Below, piece after piece: positions 17,531 to 27,460 of a DNA stretch of 64,000 nucleotides (positions within the stretch are counted from its first letter, which is position 1; each line of letters begins with the position of its first letter). Origin of the DNA: VXMO01 sp965219405. Lineage in GTDB: Bacteria > Chloroflexota > Dehalococcoidia > UBA6926. The notes under the pieces were generated by a model, which did not search any database, had not been told where the DNA came from, and saw nothing but the letters and a program-made list of their open reading frames with translations. The translations under genes were made by a program, and so were the position numbers. The DNA lies in NCBI GenBank assembly GCA_965219405.1, contig OZ244736.1:1302001-1366000 (forward strand). The letters run 5' to 3'.

Positions 17531-17898
17531 ATCAGACTTCCTTAAAGCTCAGCAGGTCCTGGCGCCACGGTCGCCTTTTTTGATTCGAGTGCTCATCAGC
17601 AAAAGGGTGAGGTTATCGGCAAAGCAGGGATCGTTGCGCCAGATGTCAGAGGGTGCAGTCATGGGGTTAATGATAGGGGAAGGGGGGTTGCGGGGGGCTG
17701 CCAGCAGGGGCGCGGTGATGGCGTCGTCAACGTCGTTTTGCTTGACGGTGAATCGGGGGTATGCTACCGTCCGCGCATTGTCCATGACGTTTTGAGGGCT
17801 TTACGGCCTAGTTGTTATGGACGAACGGGGAGGAGAAGGATAGAGGGACTTACTTGTCGTCATCCGACTGAAACACGCTTACAATAGATATTCACTGC
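17531..17898. other. Intergenic stretch without a supported gene
   Basis: There are short open frames on both strands (for example 17549-17785 minus, 78 codons) but no ribosome site, recognisable motif or convincing composition. The stretch leads into the tRNA-Lys gene and is likely to hold its promoter, although no clear -35/-10 pair is seen. Confidence 0.4.
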
Positions 17899-17972
<74 letters not shown>

Positions 17973-17987
17973 CTTGGTGAGTAAATA

Positions 17988-18069
17988 GGGGAAGTGTCGG
18001 AACTGGCAGACGAGCATGATTTAGGATCATGTGCCGAAAGGCGTAGGAGTTCGAGTCTCCTCTTCCCCA
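17988..18069 (+). tRNA. tRNA-Leu (anticodon TAG)
   Basis: An 82-nt class II tRNA: acceptor GGGGAAG/CTTCCCC, anticodon stem CATGA/TCATG around the loop TTTAGGA (anticodon TAG), an extra arm TGCCGAAAGGCG, and T-loop TTCGAGT. It begins 15 nt after tRNA-Lys and is probably on the same transcript. Confidence 0.95.
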
Positions 18070-18165
18070 CGAGAATGAAGCCGACAGGTGTGGCGGCAGG
18101 ATCGTCTGAATAGGACTGGAAGCAGCGGGCATTCGTGCCCTGGGGGAGTGTAGCGAGGAGGCTCT

Positions 18166-19193
18166 GTGGCAACCCAGACATCTCAGCCCAAGGTTCTGGA
18201 AATCAAGGACCTGGTAACGAGGTTTTATACGACGGATGGCATCGTCAAGGCCGTCGACGGCGTGAGCTATGACGTGCATGAAGGCGAGATCGTCGGCGTC
18301 GTCGGCGAGAGCGGCTCCGGCAAGAGCGTGACCGCGCTTTCCGTGATGAGGCTGATTCCGCCTCCCGGCGGACGCATCGAGCAGGGCGAGGCGCTCCTTG
18401 ACGGGGAGGACATGCTCAAGATGAGTGGGGATCGTGTCCTTGAGGTGCGCGGCGCGAAGATCGCCATGATTTTCCAGGAGCCGATGACCTCTCTCAATCC
18501 CGTTCTCACCATCGGCCGCCAGTTGACGGAGGCGCTGGAGACGCACCTGAACATGAACCGGGAGCAATCCGCGACGCGCGCCGGTGAGTTGCTTGAAATG
18601 GTCGGCATCCCGGACGGGCGGAATCGACTGAATGACTATCCGCACCAGTTCAGCGGGGGGATGCGGCAACGCGTGATGATCGCGATGGGTCTCAGCTGCG
18701 AGCCGCGTCTGCTTATTGCAGACGAGCCCACGACGGCGCTGGACGTGACGATCCAGGCGCAGATCCTGGAGTTGATGCAGCGCCTGAACGAGGAGTTGAA
18801 CACGGCGGTCATCATCATCACGCACAACCTTGGCGTGGTGGCGCGCTACGCGCACTGGATCAATGTGATGTACGCCGGAAAGATCGTCGAGTCCGGTCCG
18901 GCTGAAACGATATTCAAGGACCCCAGGCATCCGTATACGATCGGTCTGCTGTCTTCGGTTCCGCGCCTTGATGAGCCGCGGAGGGCGAAGCTTGAACCGA
19001 TTGAGGGGATGCCCCCCGATCTCATGAATCTTCCGGGCGGGTGCTCTTTCCGCCCGCGGTGCCCGTTCGCAATCGATCGCTGCGCCGAAGAGTATCCACC
19101 GTTTGAGTTGGTGGACGGAAAGACAGATCAACATAAGGCGTGCTGGGTGGACGTGACCCAGGTGTCCGGCGCGCATGCAGGGAGCAATAACTG

Positions 19194-19194
<1 letters not shown>
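18166..19194 (+). CDS. Dipeptide/oligopeptide ABC transporter ATP-binding protein (DppD/OppD type)
   Basis: A 342-residue ATPase that would drive import of peptides or related solutes. Walker A GESGSGKS, Q-loop FQEPMTSLNP, signature FSGGMRQRV and Walker B LLIADEPTTALD are intact. The C-terminal extension GCSFRPRCPFAIDRC is the Cys-rich OppD/F tail that can hold an iron-sulfur cluster. It starts at GTG 18166 with GAGGAG upstream and overlaps its partner by one base. No permease or binding-protein gene is adjacent, so those components must lie elsewhere. Confidence 0.9.
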
Positions 19195-20219
<1,025 letters not shown>

Positions 20220-20246
20220 GGCCGAGAACCAACCCTGAACAGGGCA

Positions 20247-20286
20247 GGGGCCGTAGCCGAAAGGCTGCGGCCCCTTTCTTTGTTTT
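20247..20286 (+). terminator. Rho-independent terminator after the ABC ATPase pair
   Basis: A 12-bp stem (GGGGCCGTAGCC / GGCTGCGGCCCC, with one G-T pair) closes a GAAA loop and is followed by TTTCTTTGTTTT. It is the clearest terminator in the window. Confidence 0.92.
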
Positions 20287-20371
20287 GATGTATTGCCAAT
20301 TGGTAGAGAGTTATAGATTTGCTACGGCAATTGCGGGATTACGAGGAGCTGGATACTTATAAGTTAGACTA

Positions 20372-20545
20372 CTACGATTTGGTCTCGCGCTCGCGGACTT
20401 CAATCTCGGCTTTGCGTTTGAGCATGGCGTTGCGGACGGCGTTGACGTAGCTCTTGCCGCTGACGCCCATCTTGCGGGCGCGGCGTCGTTTCTCCTGGCG
20501 CTTCTCACCGCGGGTTCGACCTTCCGGACTGATATCGTCTGCCAT
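20372..20545 (-). CDS. Small basic protein of 57 residues, downstream of purB
   Basis: The frame from ATG 20545 to TAG 20372 encodes a very basic peptide: MADDISPEGRTRGEKRQEKR is followed by RRRARKMGVSGKSYVNAVRN and ends ERETKS. It starts 4 nt after the purB stop on the same strand, so it is probably translated from the pur transcript. Its composition (about one third Arg/Lys) suggests RNA or DNA binding, but I do not recognise the family. The alternative is a chance frame, which the tight spacing and absence of a competing frame make less likely. Confidence 0.6.
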   Translation of the reverse strand: MADDISPEGRTRGEKRQEKRRRARKMGVSGKSYVNAVRNAMLKRKAEIEVRERETKS

Positions 20546-20549
20546 AGGT

Positions 20550-22100
20550 CTAATGTCCCCGCCTAAACGTGGTGGCGTAATCTTTCTGGAACCTTGCGAT
20601 CTGATTCAGAGCCCATGGAGCAAGACTTGATCGCCCGACCTCTCGTGCCGATCGTTCTAGGGCAACTTGAAACTGAGTGTCGTCGAATCTGTTCTGGTAA
20701 CTGCGAAGTATTGCCAGAATCTCACCGTAGGCTTTTCCGTCATGGCCTTCGCCAGGGCAAAAGCGTGCTGTAGGGCTAGTAATGAGGTTGCCGCAGTAAG
20801 GACATCCATGTGGCAGCCCGATCCTCTTGAAGGAGTCATCGACGTAGCGGGTGTAGTAAGTGTAGTCGAAGAGGGTTTCTAGTTCGTCCGGGGTGAGGTG
20901 TTGGGCTACGGAATTGTCCTGTCTTAGGAGGTCTCGGAAGTCCTGGCCGGTGTTCCAACTCTCCATGGAGGCGGTCTGGGTAATCTTGTAGGCTTCGTCG
21001 CGGGAAAGGCCCTTGTCGATAAGGGCGAGCATGACGCGCTGGGAGAAGACGAGGCCGCGCGTCTTCTCCACGTTGGCGAACATGGTCTCCGGATAGACGC
21101 GCATCTCGCCGATAACATACGTGGCGACATCGAGGATGTAGTCGAGGGCCATGGTGGCGTCGGGCAGGATGATGCGCTCCGCTGAGGAGTGGGAGATATC
21201 ACGCTCATGCCAGAGGGCGACGTTTTCGAGGGCGGTCACCGAATGGCCTCGGATAAGGCGCGCGAGGCCGCAGATGCGCTCAGAGAGTTCCGGGTTGCGC
21301 TTGTGGGGCATGGCGGATGAGCCGGTCTGGCCGGCGTGGAAGGGTTCTTCGAGTTCTCGCACCTCGGTGCGCTGGAGACCACGAATCTCGGTGGCGAATT
21401 TCTCAAGGGAGGCGGCGCAGAGGGCGAGCGCGGTGACGAACTCGGCGTGACGGTCTCGCGGCACGATCTGGCTGGAGATATTTTCAACTTCGAGTCCGAG
21501 GAATCGGCAGGCGGTCTCTTCAATCTCGGGGGGCAGGGTGGCGTGGGTGCCGACAGCGCCGGAGAATTTGCCGACGCTGACTCCGCGGGCGGCCTGCTCA
21601 AGCCGCTGCCTCATGCGTCGCGTCTCCTCCACCCACAGGGCGAGTTTGAGACCGAGCGTGGTCGGTTCGGCGTGGACGCCGTGGGTGCGCCCCATCATCA
21701 GGGTGTCCTTGTGCTCGACGGCGCGGCGGGTGATGGCCTCTTCGAGCTTGTCGATGTCCTCGAGGAGGATGTTGGACGCGGCGCGGAGCTGGAGGGCGGT
21801 GGCCGTGTCCCAGACATCGTTTGATGTGAGGCCCCTATGGATGTGGCGGCTCTCCGGGCCGAGGTCGCGGGAGACAGATGAGAGGAATGCAGTCACATCG
21901 TGGCGCGTCGTCTTGAAGGCCTCTTCCCAGTGGGGCATGTCAAAGGTGGCGCGTTCGAGCAGGGGGATGTCCTCTGCGGGGATCTCGCCGTGCTCCGCCC
22001 ACGCCTTACAGACGGCAAGCTCGACTTCAAGCCACGTCTCGAACTTGAACTGGTCCTGCCAGACGGCCTTCATGGCTTCCCGGGCGTAGCGGTCGATCAT
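20550..22100 (-). CDS. purB: Adenylosuccinate lyase with a Cys-rich C-terminal extension
   Basis: A 516-residue fumarase-superfamily lyase acting twice in purine synthesis (SAICAR to AICAR, adenylosuccinate to AMP). GRTHGVHAEPTTLG, TSNDVWDTA and the signature GSSAMPHKRNPE are intact. The ATG at 22100 matches the family start MIDRYA; the frame is open further upstream only as a shadow of purE. Normal PurB ends near residue 428 (YTRYVDDSFKRI); here about 88 residues follow, beginning HGCPYCGNL and containing FCPGEGH (C433, C436, C448, H453), which looks like a zinc-knuckle. purE is 37 nt upstream. Confidence 0.93.
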   Translation of the reverse strand: MIDRYAREAMKAVWQDQFKFETWLEVELAVCKAWAEHGEIPAEDIPLLERATFDMPHWEEAFKTTRHDVTAFLSSVSRDLGPESRHIHRGLTSNDVWDTATALQLRAASNILLEDIDKLEEAITRRAVEHKDTLMMGRTHGVHAEPTTLGLKLALWVEETRRMRQRLEQAARGVSVGKFSGAVGTHATLPPEIEETACRFLGLEVENISSQIVPRDRHAEFVTALALCAASLEKFATEIRGLQRTEVRELEEPFHAGQTGSSAMPHKRNPELSERICGLARLIRGHSVTALENVALWHERDISHSSAERIILPDATMALDYILDVATYVIGEMRVYPETMFANVEKTRGLVFSQRVMLALIDKGLSRDEAYKITQTASMESWNTGQDFRDLLRQDNSVAQHLTPDELETLFDYTYYTRYVDDSFKRIGLPHGCPYCGNLITSPTARFCPGEGHDGKAYGEILAILRSYQNRFDDTQFQVALERSAREVGRSSLAPWALNQIARFQKDYATTFRRGH

Positions 22101-22137
22101 CGCGTCAACCTCTCGATGTTTCGGTTCTCGTTCCTTA

Positions 22138-22599
22138 TTAACCCTGCGACTGCTTTTGACGGAACGCGGCGTAGCTTTCGCGGACATGGGGGTGCTTGAG
22201 GGCGAGGATGGACGCGGCGAGGTAGGCGGCGTTGCGCGCGCCCATGGAGCCGATGGCGACGGAGGCGACGGGGACGCCGGGGGGCATCTGAACGATTGCG
22301 TAGAGGGCGTCGAGGCCGTTGAGGGCGCTGCCGGTGGCGGGGACGCCGATGACGGGCAGGGTTGTGTAGGCGGACATGACACCGGGTAGGTGAGCGGCGG
22401 CTCCGGCGACGCCGATGAGGACATCGATGCCACGTTCCTGCGCGGTGCGGGCGTATTCCGCCGTCTTGTCCGGCGTGCGGTGCGCGGAAAGGACGTTGGT
22501 CTCGTATTCGATGCCCAGGTCTTCGAGGACCTTTTGAGTTTGCTGGACGAGCTCCTCGTCGGAGCGGCTTCCCATGACGATGCCAACGATAGCGGCCAT
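22138..22599 (-). CDS. purE: 5-(carboxyamino)imidazole ribonucleotide mutase
   Basis: A 153-residue class I PurE that converts N5-CAIR to CAIR. GIVMGSRSDEELV, LSAHRTPDKTAEY, GVAGAAAHLPGVMSAYT and GVPATGSALNGLDAL are characteristic. The ATG at 22599 is chosen because GGGGG lies about 10 nt upstream; the frame continues upstream only through a repeat. purB follows after 37 nt. No purK is visible in the window. Confidence 0.93.
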   Translation of the reverse strand: MAAIVGIVMGSRSDEELVQQTQKVLEDLGIEYETNVLSAHRTPDKTAEYARTAQERGIDVLIGVAGAAAHLPGVMSAYTTLPVIGVPATGSALNGLDALYAIVQMPPGVPVASVAIGSMGARNAAYLAASILALKHPHVRESYAAFRQKQSQG

Positions 22600-22620
22600 A
22601 TGTGTTACCCCCTTGTGTGG

Positions 22621-22660
22621 GCCCCCCTCACCCCAACCCTCGCCCTTAGGGAGAGGGGGC
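22621..22660. repeat. Inverted repeat upstream of purE
   Basis: GCCCCCCTC (22621) and GAGAGGGGGC (ending 22660) form imperfect arms around CACCCCAACCCTCGCCCTTA. This looks like another short dispersed element placed in a purine-gene leader. It could equally fold as a leader hairpin for purE. Confidence 0.55.
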
Positions 22661-22722
22661 TCTTGAGTTGCCCACATACAGATTATGGCATTTGCGGAAT
22701 GCGTATGGGGTGGGAACCCGAT

Positions 22723-22935
22723 GGATTCCGGCGTTCGCCGGAATGAGGGGAATGGCGTTACGGGGGTTGGTTAGCAGATGCGATTCAGATTCCCGCCTGC
22801 GCGGGAATGATGGAATGGGGGCGGGAGTGACGGGGGAACAACAGGGAATAGGTGGAATGGCGTTACCGGGGGTTGGTTAGCAGATGCGATTCAGATTCCC
22901 GCCTGCGCGGGAATGACGGAATGGGGGCGGGAATG
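22723..22935. repeat. Composite two-hairpin element copy 3, with a direct duplication of its second half
   Basis: Hairpin A (ATTCCGGCG-TT-CGCCGGAAT, 22725-22744), the conserved spacer and hairpin B (22789-22808) are followed by a near-identical second copy of spacer plus hairpin B (22856-22935; B at 22895-22914). The repeated block runs from AATGGCGTTAC to ATGGGGGCGGGA. No gene is supported in 22600-22970. Confidence 0.8.
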
Positions 22936-22970
22936 GCGGAGTGGGGGCGGCATGACGAAGGAGGAGTGGT

Positions 22971-24830
22971 TTAGGGGAGGGGCGATTTGACGGCGCGGAG
23001 GGCGATGTCTTTGCGGTAGTGAGCGCCCGGGAATTGAACGCGGGCGGCGTTGGCGTAGGCTTTCTCACGGGCCTGCTCCATGGTGTCGCCGAGGGCGGTG
23101 ATGGTTAGGACGCGGCCACCGGCTGTGAGGATTTTTTGAAAGGGCGGCCCTTCGACAGGCTCAGGGTGAACGGGGGTAAGGCGGGTGCCGGCGTGGAAGG
23201 CAATCGCATCGTAGTCAAGCGTGTTGAGGCCGGTGATTTCAAGGCCGGTAGGGTAGTCGCCGGGGTAGCCCTCGGATGCGAGAACGACGCCGACGGCGGG
23301 TTGGGGTGTCCACTCGAGATGCACGTCCTCGAGTTTGCCAGCCGCCGTGGCTGTTGCGAGTTGGAGGAAATCAGACGTAATGCGAGGGAGGACAACCTGC
23401 GCCTCCGGGTCGCCCATGCGGGAGTTAAATTCAATGACCTTAGGGCCGTCAGCAGTGAGCATGAGTCCGACGTAAAGGATACCGCTGTAGGGAGCGCCGA
23501 TCTCTACCATGCGGCGCAGTACAGGGCGGATGATGGCGTCGCGGATGTCCGCCATGAGTTTGTCCGTGACGAATTCCGGCGGGCTATAAGACCCCATGCC
23601 ACCCGTGTTGGGCCCTTCGTCGTCGTCAAATACGCGCTTGTAGTCGCATGCGGGAGGGACGAGAAGCATCTGCTCGCCGTCGCAGAACGCAAAAACGGAG
23701 AGTTCGACGCCGGAGAGGGCGTCCTCAATGATCACCGTATCGCCCGCCTCGCCGAAGTCGCGGAGGCGCATGACGTGGTGGAGGAATGTGAGAGCGTCCT
23801 GCTCCGTTTCGCAGACGGCGACGCCCTTTCCCGCAGCGAGGCCGTCCACCTTGATGACGTGCGGGGCGGGGTGGGCGCGGACATACTCGGCAGCCTGCGA
23901 GTAGTCGTCAAATTGTGTCCACGCGGCGGTCGGGACGCCGGCGTCATCCATGACCTGTTTGGCGAACGACTTGCTCCATTCGAGGCGTGCCGCGTCTCGC
24001 GTAGGGCCGAGGCAGAGGATACCGGCCTCGCGCACTGCATTGCCGAGACCGGCGGCTAGTGGGGCCTCGGGGCCGATGATGACGAGTTCAACGTTTCGTT
24101 CAAGCGCCGCCTGTACGATGCCGTCCACGTCAGAGGCTGGAATTGGAAGATTCTCAGCGATTGATGCGGTGCCGCCGTTGCCGGGGGCCAAGTAGAGCTT
24201 CTCGAGACCGGCGCTCTGACGGAGCTTGACCGCAAAGGTGTGTTCACGCGCGCCGCCGCCGACGACCATGACGCGGGAGGGGTTTTCGACGGAGGTGGGG
24301 TGGAGACGATGATGGGTGTCCGGCATGGCGGGCTCACGCGGGAGGCGGATGACATAGGGGTTGAATGTGCCGCCGCGCTGCCGCACGAAGAGGCCGCCGT
24401 CGTCTGCATCCGTGAACAACACACCGTCGGGGGAGCGAACGCGGGTGGAGACGAAGCGTGGGGAGCGCGGGAAGAGGATGAGCAGGAGCACCCCGGGGAC
24501 GATGCCGATGACGGCCAGCACAATCGCGGTATCACGGGAGATGCCGCCGCCCCAGTACACCAGCCCGGCGTAGACGGCGATGCCAAACAGGAACCCGATC
24601 ATGAGCCGCAGCCAGAGGATGTGGCGTATCGGGTTGCGGTTCGCGAGGAATGCGCCCACGCCGAGCAACGCGAGCATGACGCCCCAGAGGCCCAGCAGGA
24701 TGACATTCACTTGTCCCAGGTCCAGGAGTTCGATGATGGGGCGTGGGAAGAGGGCAGAGACGACGCCGATGATGATAAACACGACGGCAAGCACCATGAG
24801 GGTGAGGCGCAAGAGGATGGGTTTCAGCAT
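22971..24830 (-). CDS. purD: Phosphoribosylamine-glycine ligase fused to an N-terminal membrane domain
   Basis: A single 619-codon frame. Residues 1-125 hold about four membrane helices (MLKPILLRLTLMVLAVVFII... to GVLLLILFPRSP), then a soluble linker, then PurD from about residue 187 (RVMVVGGGAREHTFAVKL). PurD motifs include KVDGLAAGKGVAV, NTGGMGSYSPPEF and EFNSRMGDPEAQVV. No stop separates the parts; the internal ATGs at 24326 and 24269 lack ribosome sites, having CCTCCC rather than GGAGG upstream. Residues about 552-561 (VHPEPVEGP) are a translated copy of the dispersed 28-nt repeat. The membrane part is not a PurD feature elsewhere, so either a real fusion or two genes merged by loss of a stop. 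Confidence 0.85.
   Translation of the reverse strand: MLKPILLRLTLMVLAVVFIIIGVVSALFPRPIIELLDLGQVNVILLGLWGVMLALLGVGAFLANRNPIRHILWLRLMIGFLFGIAVYAGLVYWGGGISRDTAIVLAVIGIVPGVLLLILFPRSPRFVSTRVRSPDGVLFTDADDGGLFVRQRGGTFNPYVIRLPREPAMPDTHHRLHPTSVENPSRVMVVGGGAREHTFAVKLRQSAGLEKLYLAPGNGGTASIAENLPIPASDVDGIVQAALERNVELVIIGPEAPLAAGLGNAVREAGILCLGPTRDAARLEWSKSFAKQVMDDAGVPTAAWTQFDDYSQAAEYVRAHPAPHVIKVDGLAAGKGVAVCETEQDALTFLHHVMRLRDFGEAGDTVIIEDALSGVELSVFAFCDGEQMLLVPPACDYKRVFDDDEGPNTGGMGSYSPPEFVTDKLMADIRDAIIRPVLRRMVEIGAPYSGILYVGLMLTADGPKVIEFNSRMGDPEAQVVLPRITSDFLQLATATAAGKLEDVHLEWTPQPAVGVVLASEGYPGDYPTGLEITGLNTLDYDAIAFHAGTRLTPVHPEPVEGPPFQKILTAGGRVLTITALGDTMEQAREKAYANAARVQFPGAHYRKDIALRAVKSPLP
23148..23175. repeat. Dispersed CCCTTCGACAGGCTCAGGGT element inside purD
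   Basis: An exact copy of the intergenic element, here within the coding sequence and translated on the minus strand as PVHPEPVEGP. It lies between GTRLT and the glycine-rich GGRVLTITALG region, a loop near the C-terminus of PurD. Confidence 0.9.
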
Positions 24831-24840
24831 GGGGTCACCC

Positions 24841-24871
<31 letters not shown>

Positions 24872-24902
24872 GGATGAGATTGCAGAATGACGGGTGGTGT
24901 GG

Positions 24903-26573
24903 TTATTCCCACTCTATTGTTCCCGGGGGTTTGCTCGTGATGTCGTAGACGACGCGGTTGACGTTGGGGGCCTCGTTGGCGATTCGGGATGAGATACGCG
25001 CTAACAGATCGTACGGCAGGCGGGCCCAATCGGCGGTCATGGCGTCTTCCGACGTGACGGCACGGATGGCGATGACGTTCCCATACGTGCGGAAGTCGCC
25101 CTGCACGCCGACGGTTCGGGACGCCGTGAGGACGGCAAATGACTGCCATAGCTCCCGTGTCAGGTTGGCGTTATGGATCTCCTCGTTAACGATGGCATCG
25201 GCCTCGCGGAGCGTATGCAGTCCTTCGCGCGTCACTTCACCGAGGATGCGGATTGCCAGGCCGGGACCGGGGAATGGCTGACGCCAGACGATTTCGTCCG
25301 GCAGGCCGAGTTCCGAGCCGACGGCGCGGACCTCGTCCTTAAAGAGGTAGCGCAACGGCTCAACCAACTCCAGACGCATCTCCTCCGGCAGGCCGCCGAC
25401 ATTGTGGTGAGTCTTGATCACGGCAGAGGCGGTGTTGTCCGCCGTCAGGCTTTCGATGACGTCAGGGTAGGTGGTGCCCTGCACGAGGAAATCGACCTCA
25501 CCGAGCTTGCCCGCCTCCTCTTCAAACACCCATATAAACTCCTCGCCGATGGTCTTGCGCTTTGTTTCGGGGTCGGTGATTCCCTCCAGGCGGTTCAGGA
25601 ACCTGTCCGTGGACTCGCTGACGATGAGATTCATGTGGAGGCTACGCTCGAACGTCTCGCGCAATCGTTCCGGCTCGTCCTTACGGAGCAAGCCGTTGTT
25701 TACGAAGATGCAGGTGAGCCGGTCTCCGATGGCGCGGTGGACGAGTGCAGCGGCTACCGCCGAATCGACCCCTCCCGACAACGCGCAGATCGCGTGGCCG
25801 TCTCCCACCTGCTCGCGGATGTGGGCCACCGTTGCCTCGACGAAGCTGGCCGCGGTCCACGTCGGCTCACACTTGCAGACTTTGAAAAGGAAATTCTCCA
25901 GCAGCTGTTTGCCGTTGGGCGTATGCACGACTTCCGGATGGAATTGCAGCCCGTAGTAGCCGGCATCGTTGGCCATAACGGCGATGGGGGAGTTGTCCGT
26001 GAATGCCAGCGTCTGGAAACCCGCCGGAGGTGTGGTTACGTGGTCGCCGTGGCTCATCCAGACCGGCATCGTTGGCGGCAGGTCCTCGAGAAGCGGATCG
26101 GCAATCGTGGCGGCGCGATGAAGCACGGAGTGGCCGTATTCACGGCGGGTGGTGTTCTCGACGGCTCCGCCAAGCTGGTGGGCAAGAAGCTGCATCCCGT
26201 AGCAGATGCCCAGGATCGGGACGCCCGCCTCATAGACCTCTGCGGGGGCCATGGGCGCGTTCGGCTCATAGACGCTTGCCGGGCCGCCGGAGAAGATGAA
26301 CCCTTTGGGCCGGAGTCGGGCGATTTCATCCCACGGCGTCGTGGCGGGCACGACCTCACAATAGACGTTTAGTTCGCGGATGCGGCGGGCAATGAGACGG
26401 CTGTACTGGGAGCCGAAATCGATGACGACGATGAGGTCGCGGGCGGGGGGTGTTTCGTTGTCTGCGTCAGGGTGGCGCGCCTCGGCGTGTTGGGCAATCT
26501 CAAGGTAGGTCGCGATCTCGCGATCATCGCCCGTGGCGATGCGGTGGCTCACCCCAGGATGCTCGTTGCTCAC
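24903..26573 (-). CDS. guaA: GMP synthase (glutamine-hydrolysing)
   Basis: A 556-residue enzyme amidating XMP to GMP. The N-terminal glutamine amidotransferase shows the triad in GICYGMQLL (Cys) and LQFHPEVVHT (His, Glu); the ATP pyrophosphatase loop is CALSGGVDSAVAAAL; the C-terminal dimerisation domain ends RVVYDITSKPPGTIEWE. The start is uncertain: GTG 26573 has GGGGGG about 12 nt upstream, while TTG 26594 and a later GTG are in frame. With any of them the protein carries some 40 residues before VVIDFGSQYS, where most GuaA proteins begin. Confidence 0.93.
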   Translation of the reverse strand: MSNEHPGVSHRIATGDDREIATYLEIAQHAEARHPDADNETPPARDLIVVIDFGSQYSRLIARRIRELNVYCEVVPATTPWDEIARLRPKGFIFSGGPASVYEPNAPMAPAEVYEAGVPILGICYGMQLLAHQLGGAVENTTRREYGHSVLHRAATIADPLLEDLPPTMPVWMSHGDHVTTPPAGFQTLAFTDNSPIAVMANDAGYYGLQFHPEVVHTPNGKQLLENFLFKVCKCEPTWTAASFVEATVAHIREQVGDGHAICALSGGVDSAVAAALVHRAIGDRLTCIFVNNGLLRKDEPERLRETFERSLHMNLIVSESTDRFLNRLEGITDPETKRKTIGEEFIWVFEEEAGKLGEVDFLVQGTTYPDVIESLTADNTASAVIKTHHNVGGLPEEMRLELVEPLRYLFKDEVRAVGSELGLPDEIVWRQPFPGPGLAIRILGEVTREGLHTLREADAIVNEEIHNANLTRELWQSFAVLTASRTVGVQGDFRTYGNVIAIRAVTSEDAMTADWARLPYDLLARISSRIANEAPNVNRVVYDITSKPPGTIEWE

Positions 26574-26703
26574 GTGCGCTGCCAGTCCCCCCAAAGGCCT
26601 TCGCGGAACGTGATTTTCCGCGTGCCGACGCTGCGATTCTCACAGCGGCCCCATTGACGCTCAGCCTACTAACCGGTGCTATACTTGGTCAAGGAGTCAC
26701 CAC

Positions 26704-27402
26704 GTGACCGATCATACCGTCGTAGACGAGGCAGCAGTTCAGGCAACGGACCCAGAGCTTCAGATTCGCGCAGCGGTCGTGATGCTTCGGGTTGGCGGCA
26801 TCGTATGTTTCCCGACGGATACCCTGTTCGCACTTGGCGCGGATGCGTTTAACGCCGAGGCAGTCGAAAGGGTCTATCGCGCGAAGGGCCGCGATCATGG
26901 GCAGGGACTGCCCGTGCTGCTCGCGGACGCTGAGCAACTCAACAAGGTGGCTATCGACTTGCCGGACAGCGCATGGAAACTGGCGGGTCGCTATTGGCCG
27001 GGCGCGCTGACGATGGTGGTCAAGCGCTCGCCGGATCTGCCGGATATCGTCAGCGGCGGCGCGACAACGGTCGCCGTTCGCGTTCCGAATCATCCCATCG
27101 CACGTGATTTGATCCAGGAGTTTGGGCGGCCTGTTATTGGCACGAGTGCCAATCGCTCCGGTTCGTCCGACGCCCGCTCACTTGATGACGTGTTGGAGGA
27201 ACTCGGTCCGTGGCTGGACTATGCGGTGGGGGAGGGGACTCTGCCCGCCGGTCAACCGTCCACGATCGTTGATCTGACAACCACCCGACCGCAGGTGCTG
27301 CGCGAGGGCGCGATCCCGTCCAGTGAAGTCATTGCCGCCATCGCCGATTCCGACCCGAACGAGGGGCAGAATCCGCGCGGCAGGCGTACGCGCGTCAGCT
27401 AG
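26704..27402 (+). CDS. L-threonylcarbamoyladenylate synthase (TsaC/Sua5 family)
   Basis: A 232-residue YrdC-domain protein that makes threonylcarbamoyl-AMP for the t6A37 modification of ANN-decoding tRNAs. CFPTDTLFALGADAF, KGRDHGQGLPVLL, YWPGALTMVV and PVIGTSANRSG are family signatures. The start is GTG 26704 with AAGGAG 7-8 nt upstream. It lacks the extra C-terminal Sua5 domain, so it is nearer TsaC in length. The polyprenyl synthase follows 58 nt later. Confidence 0.88.
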   Translation: MTDHTVVDEAAVQATDPELQIRAAVVMLRVGGIVCFPTDTLFALGADAFNAEAVERVYRAKGRDHGQGLPVLLADAEQLNKVAIDLPDSAWKLAGRYWPGALTMVVKRSPDLPDIVSGGATTVAVRVPNHPIARDLIQEFGRPVIGTSANRSGSSDARSLDDVLEELGPWLDYAVGEGTLPAGQPSTIVDLTTTRPQVLREGAIPSSEVIAAIADSDPNEGQNPRGRRTRVS

Positions 27403-27460
27403 AGAGCGGCGGCGAAAAGGCCTCGTTCGGACGTACTAACCGGTGGGGAGGGACGCTCCG

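Noticed and set aside
22101..22586. N-terminal extension of purB
   Set aside because: Shadow of purE in another frame; family homology starts at 22100.
22621..22935. CRISPR array
   Set aside because: Repeats are few, irregularly spaced, palindromic and found at other loci; there are no spacers of uniform length and no cas genes.
25173..26372. Long plus-strand open frame opposite guaA
   Set aside because: Antisense shadow produced by high third-position GC; no motif.
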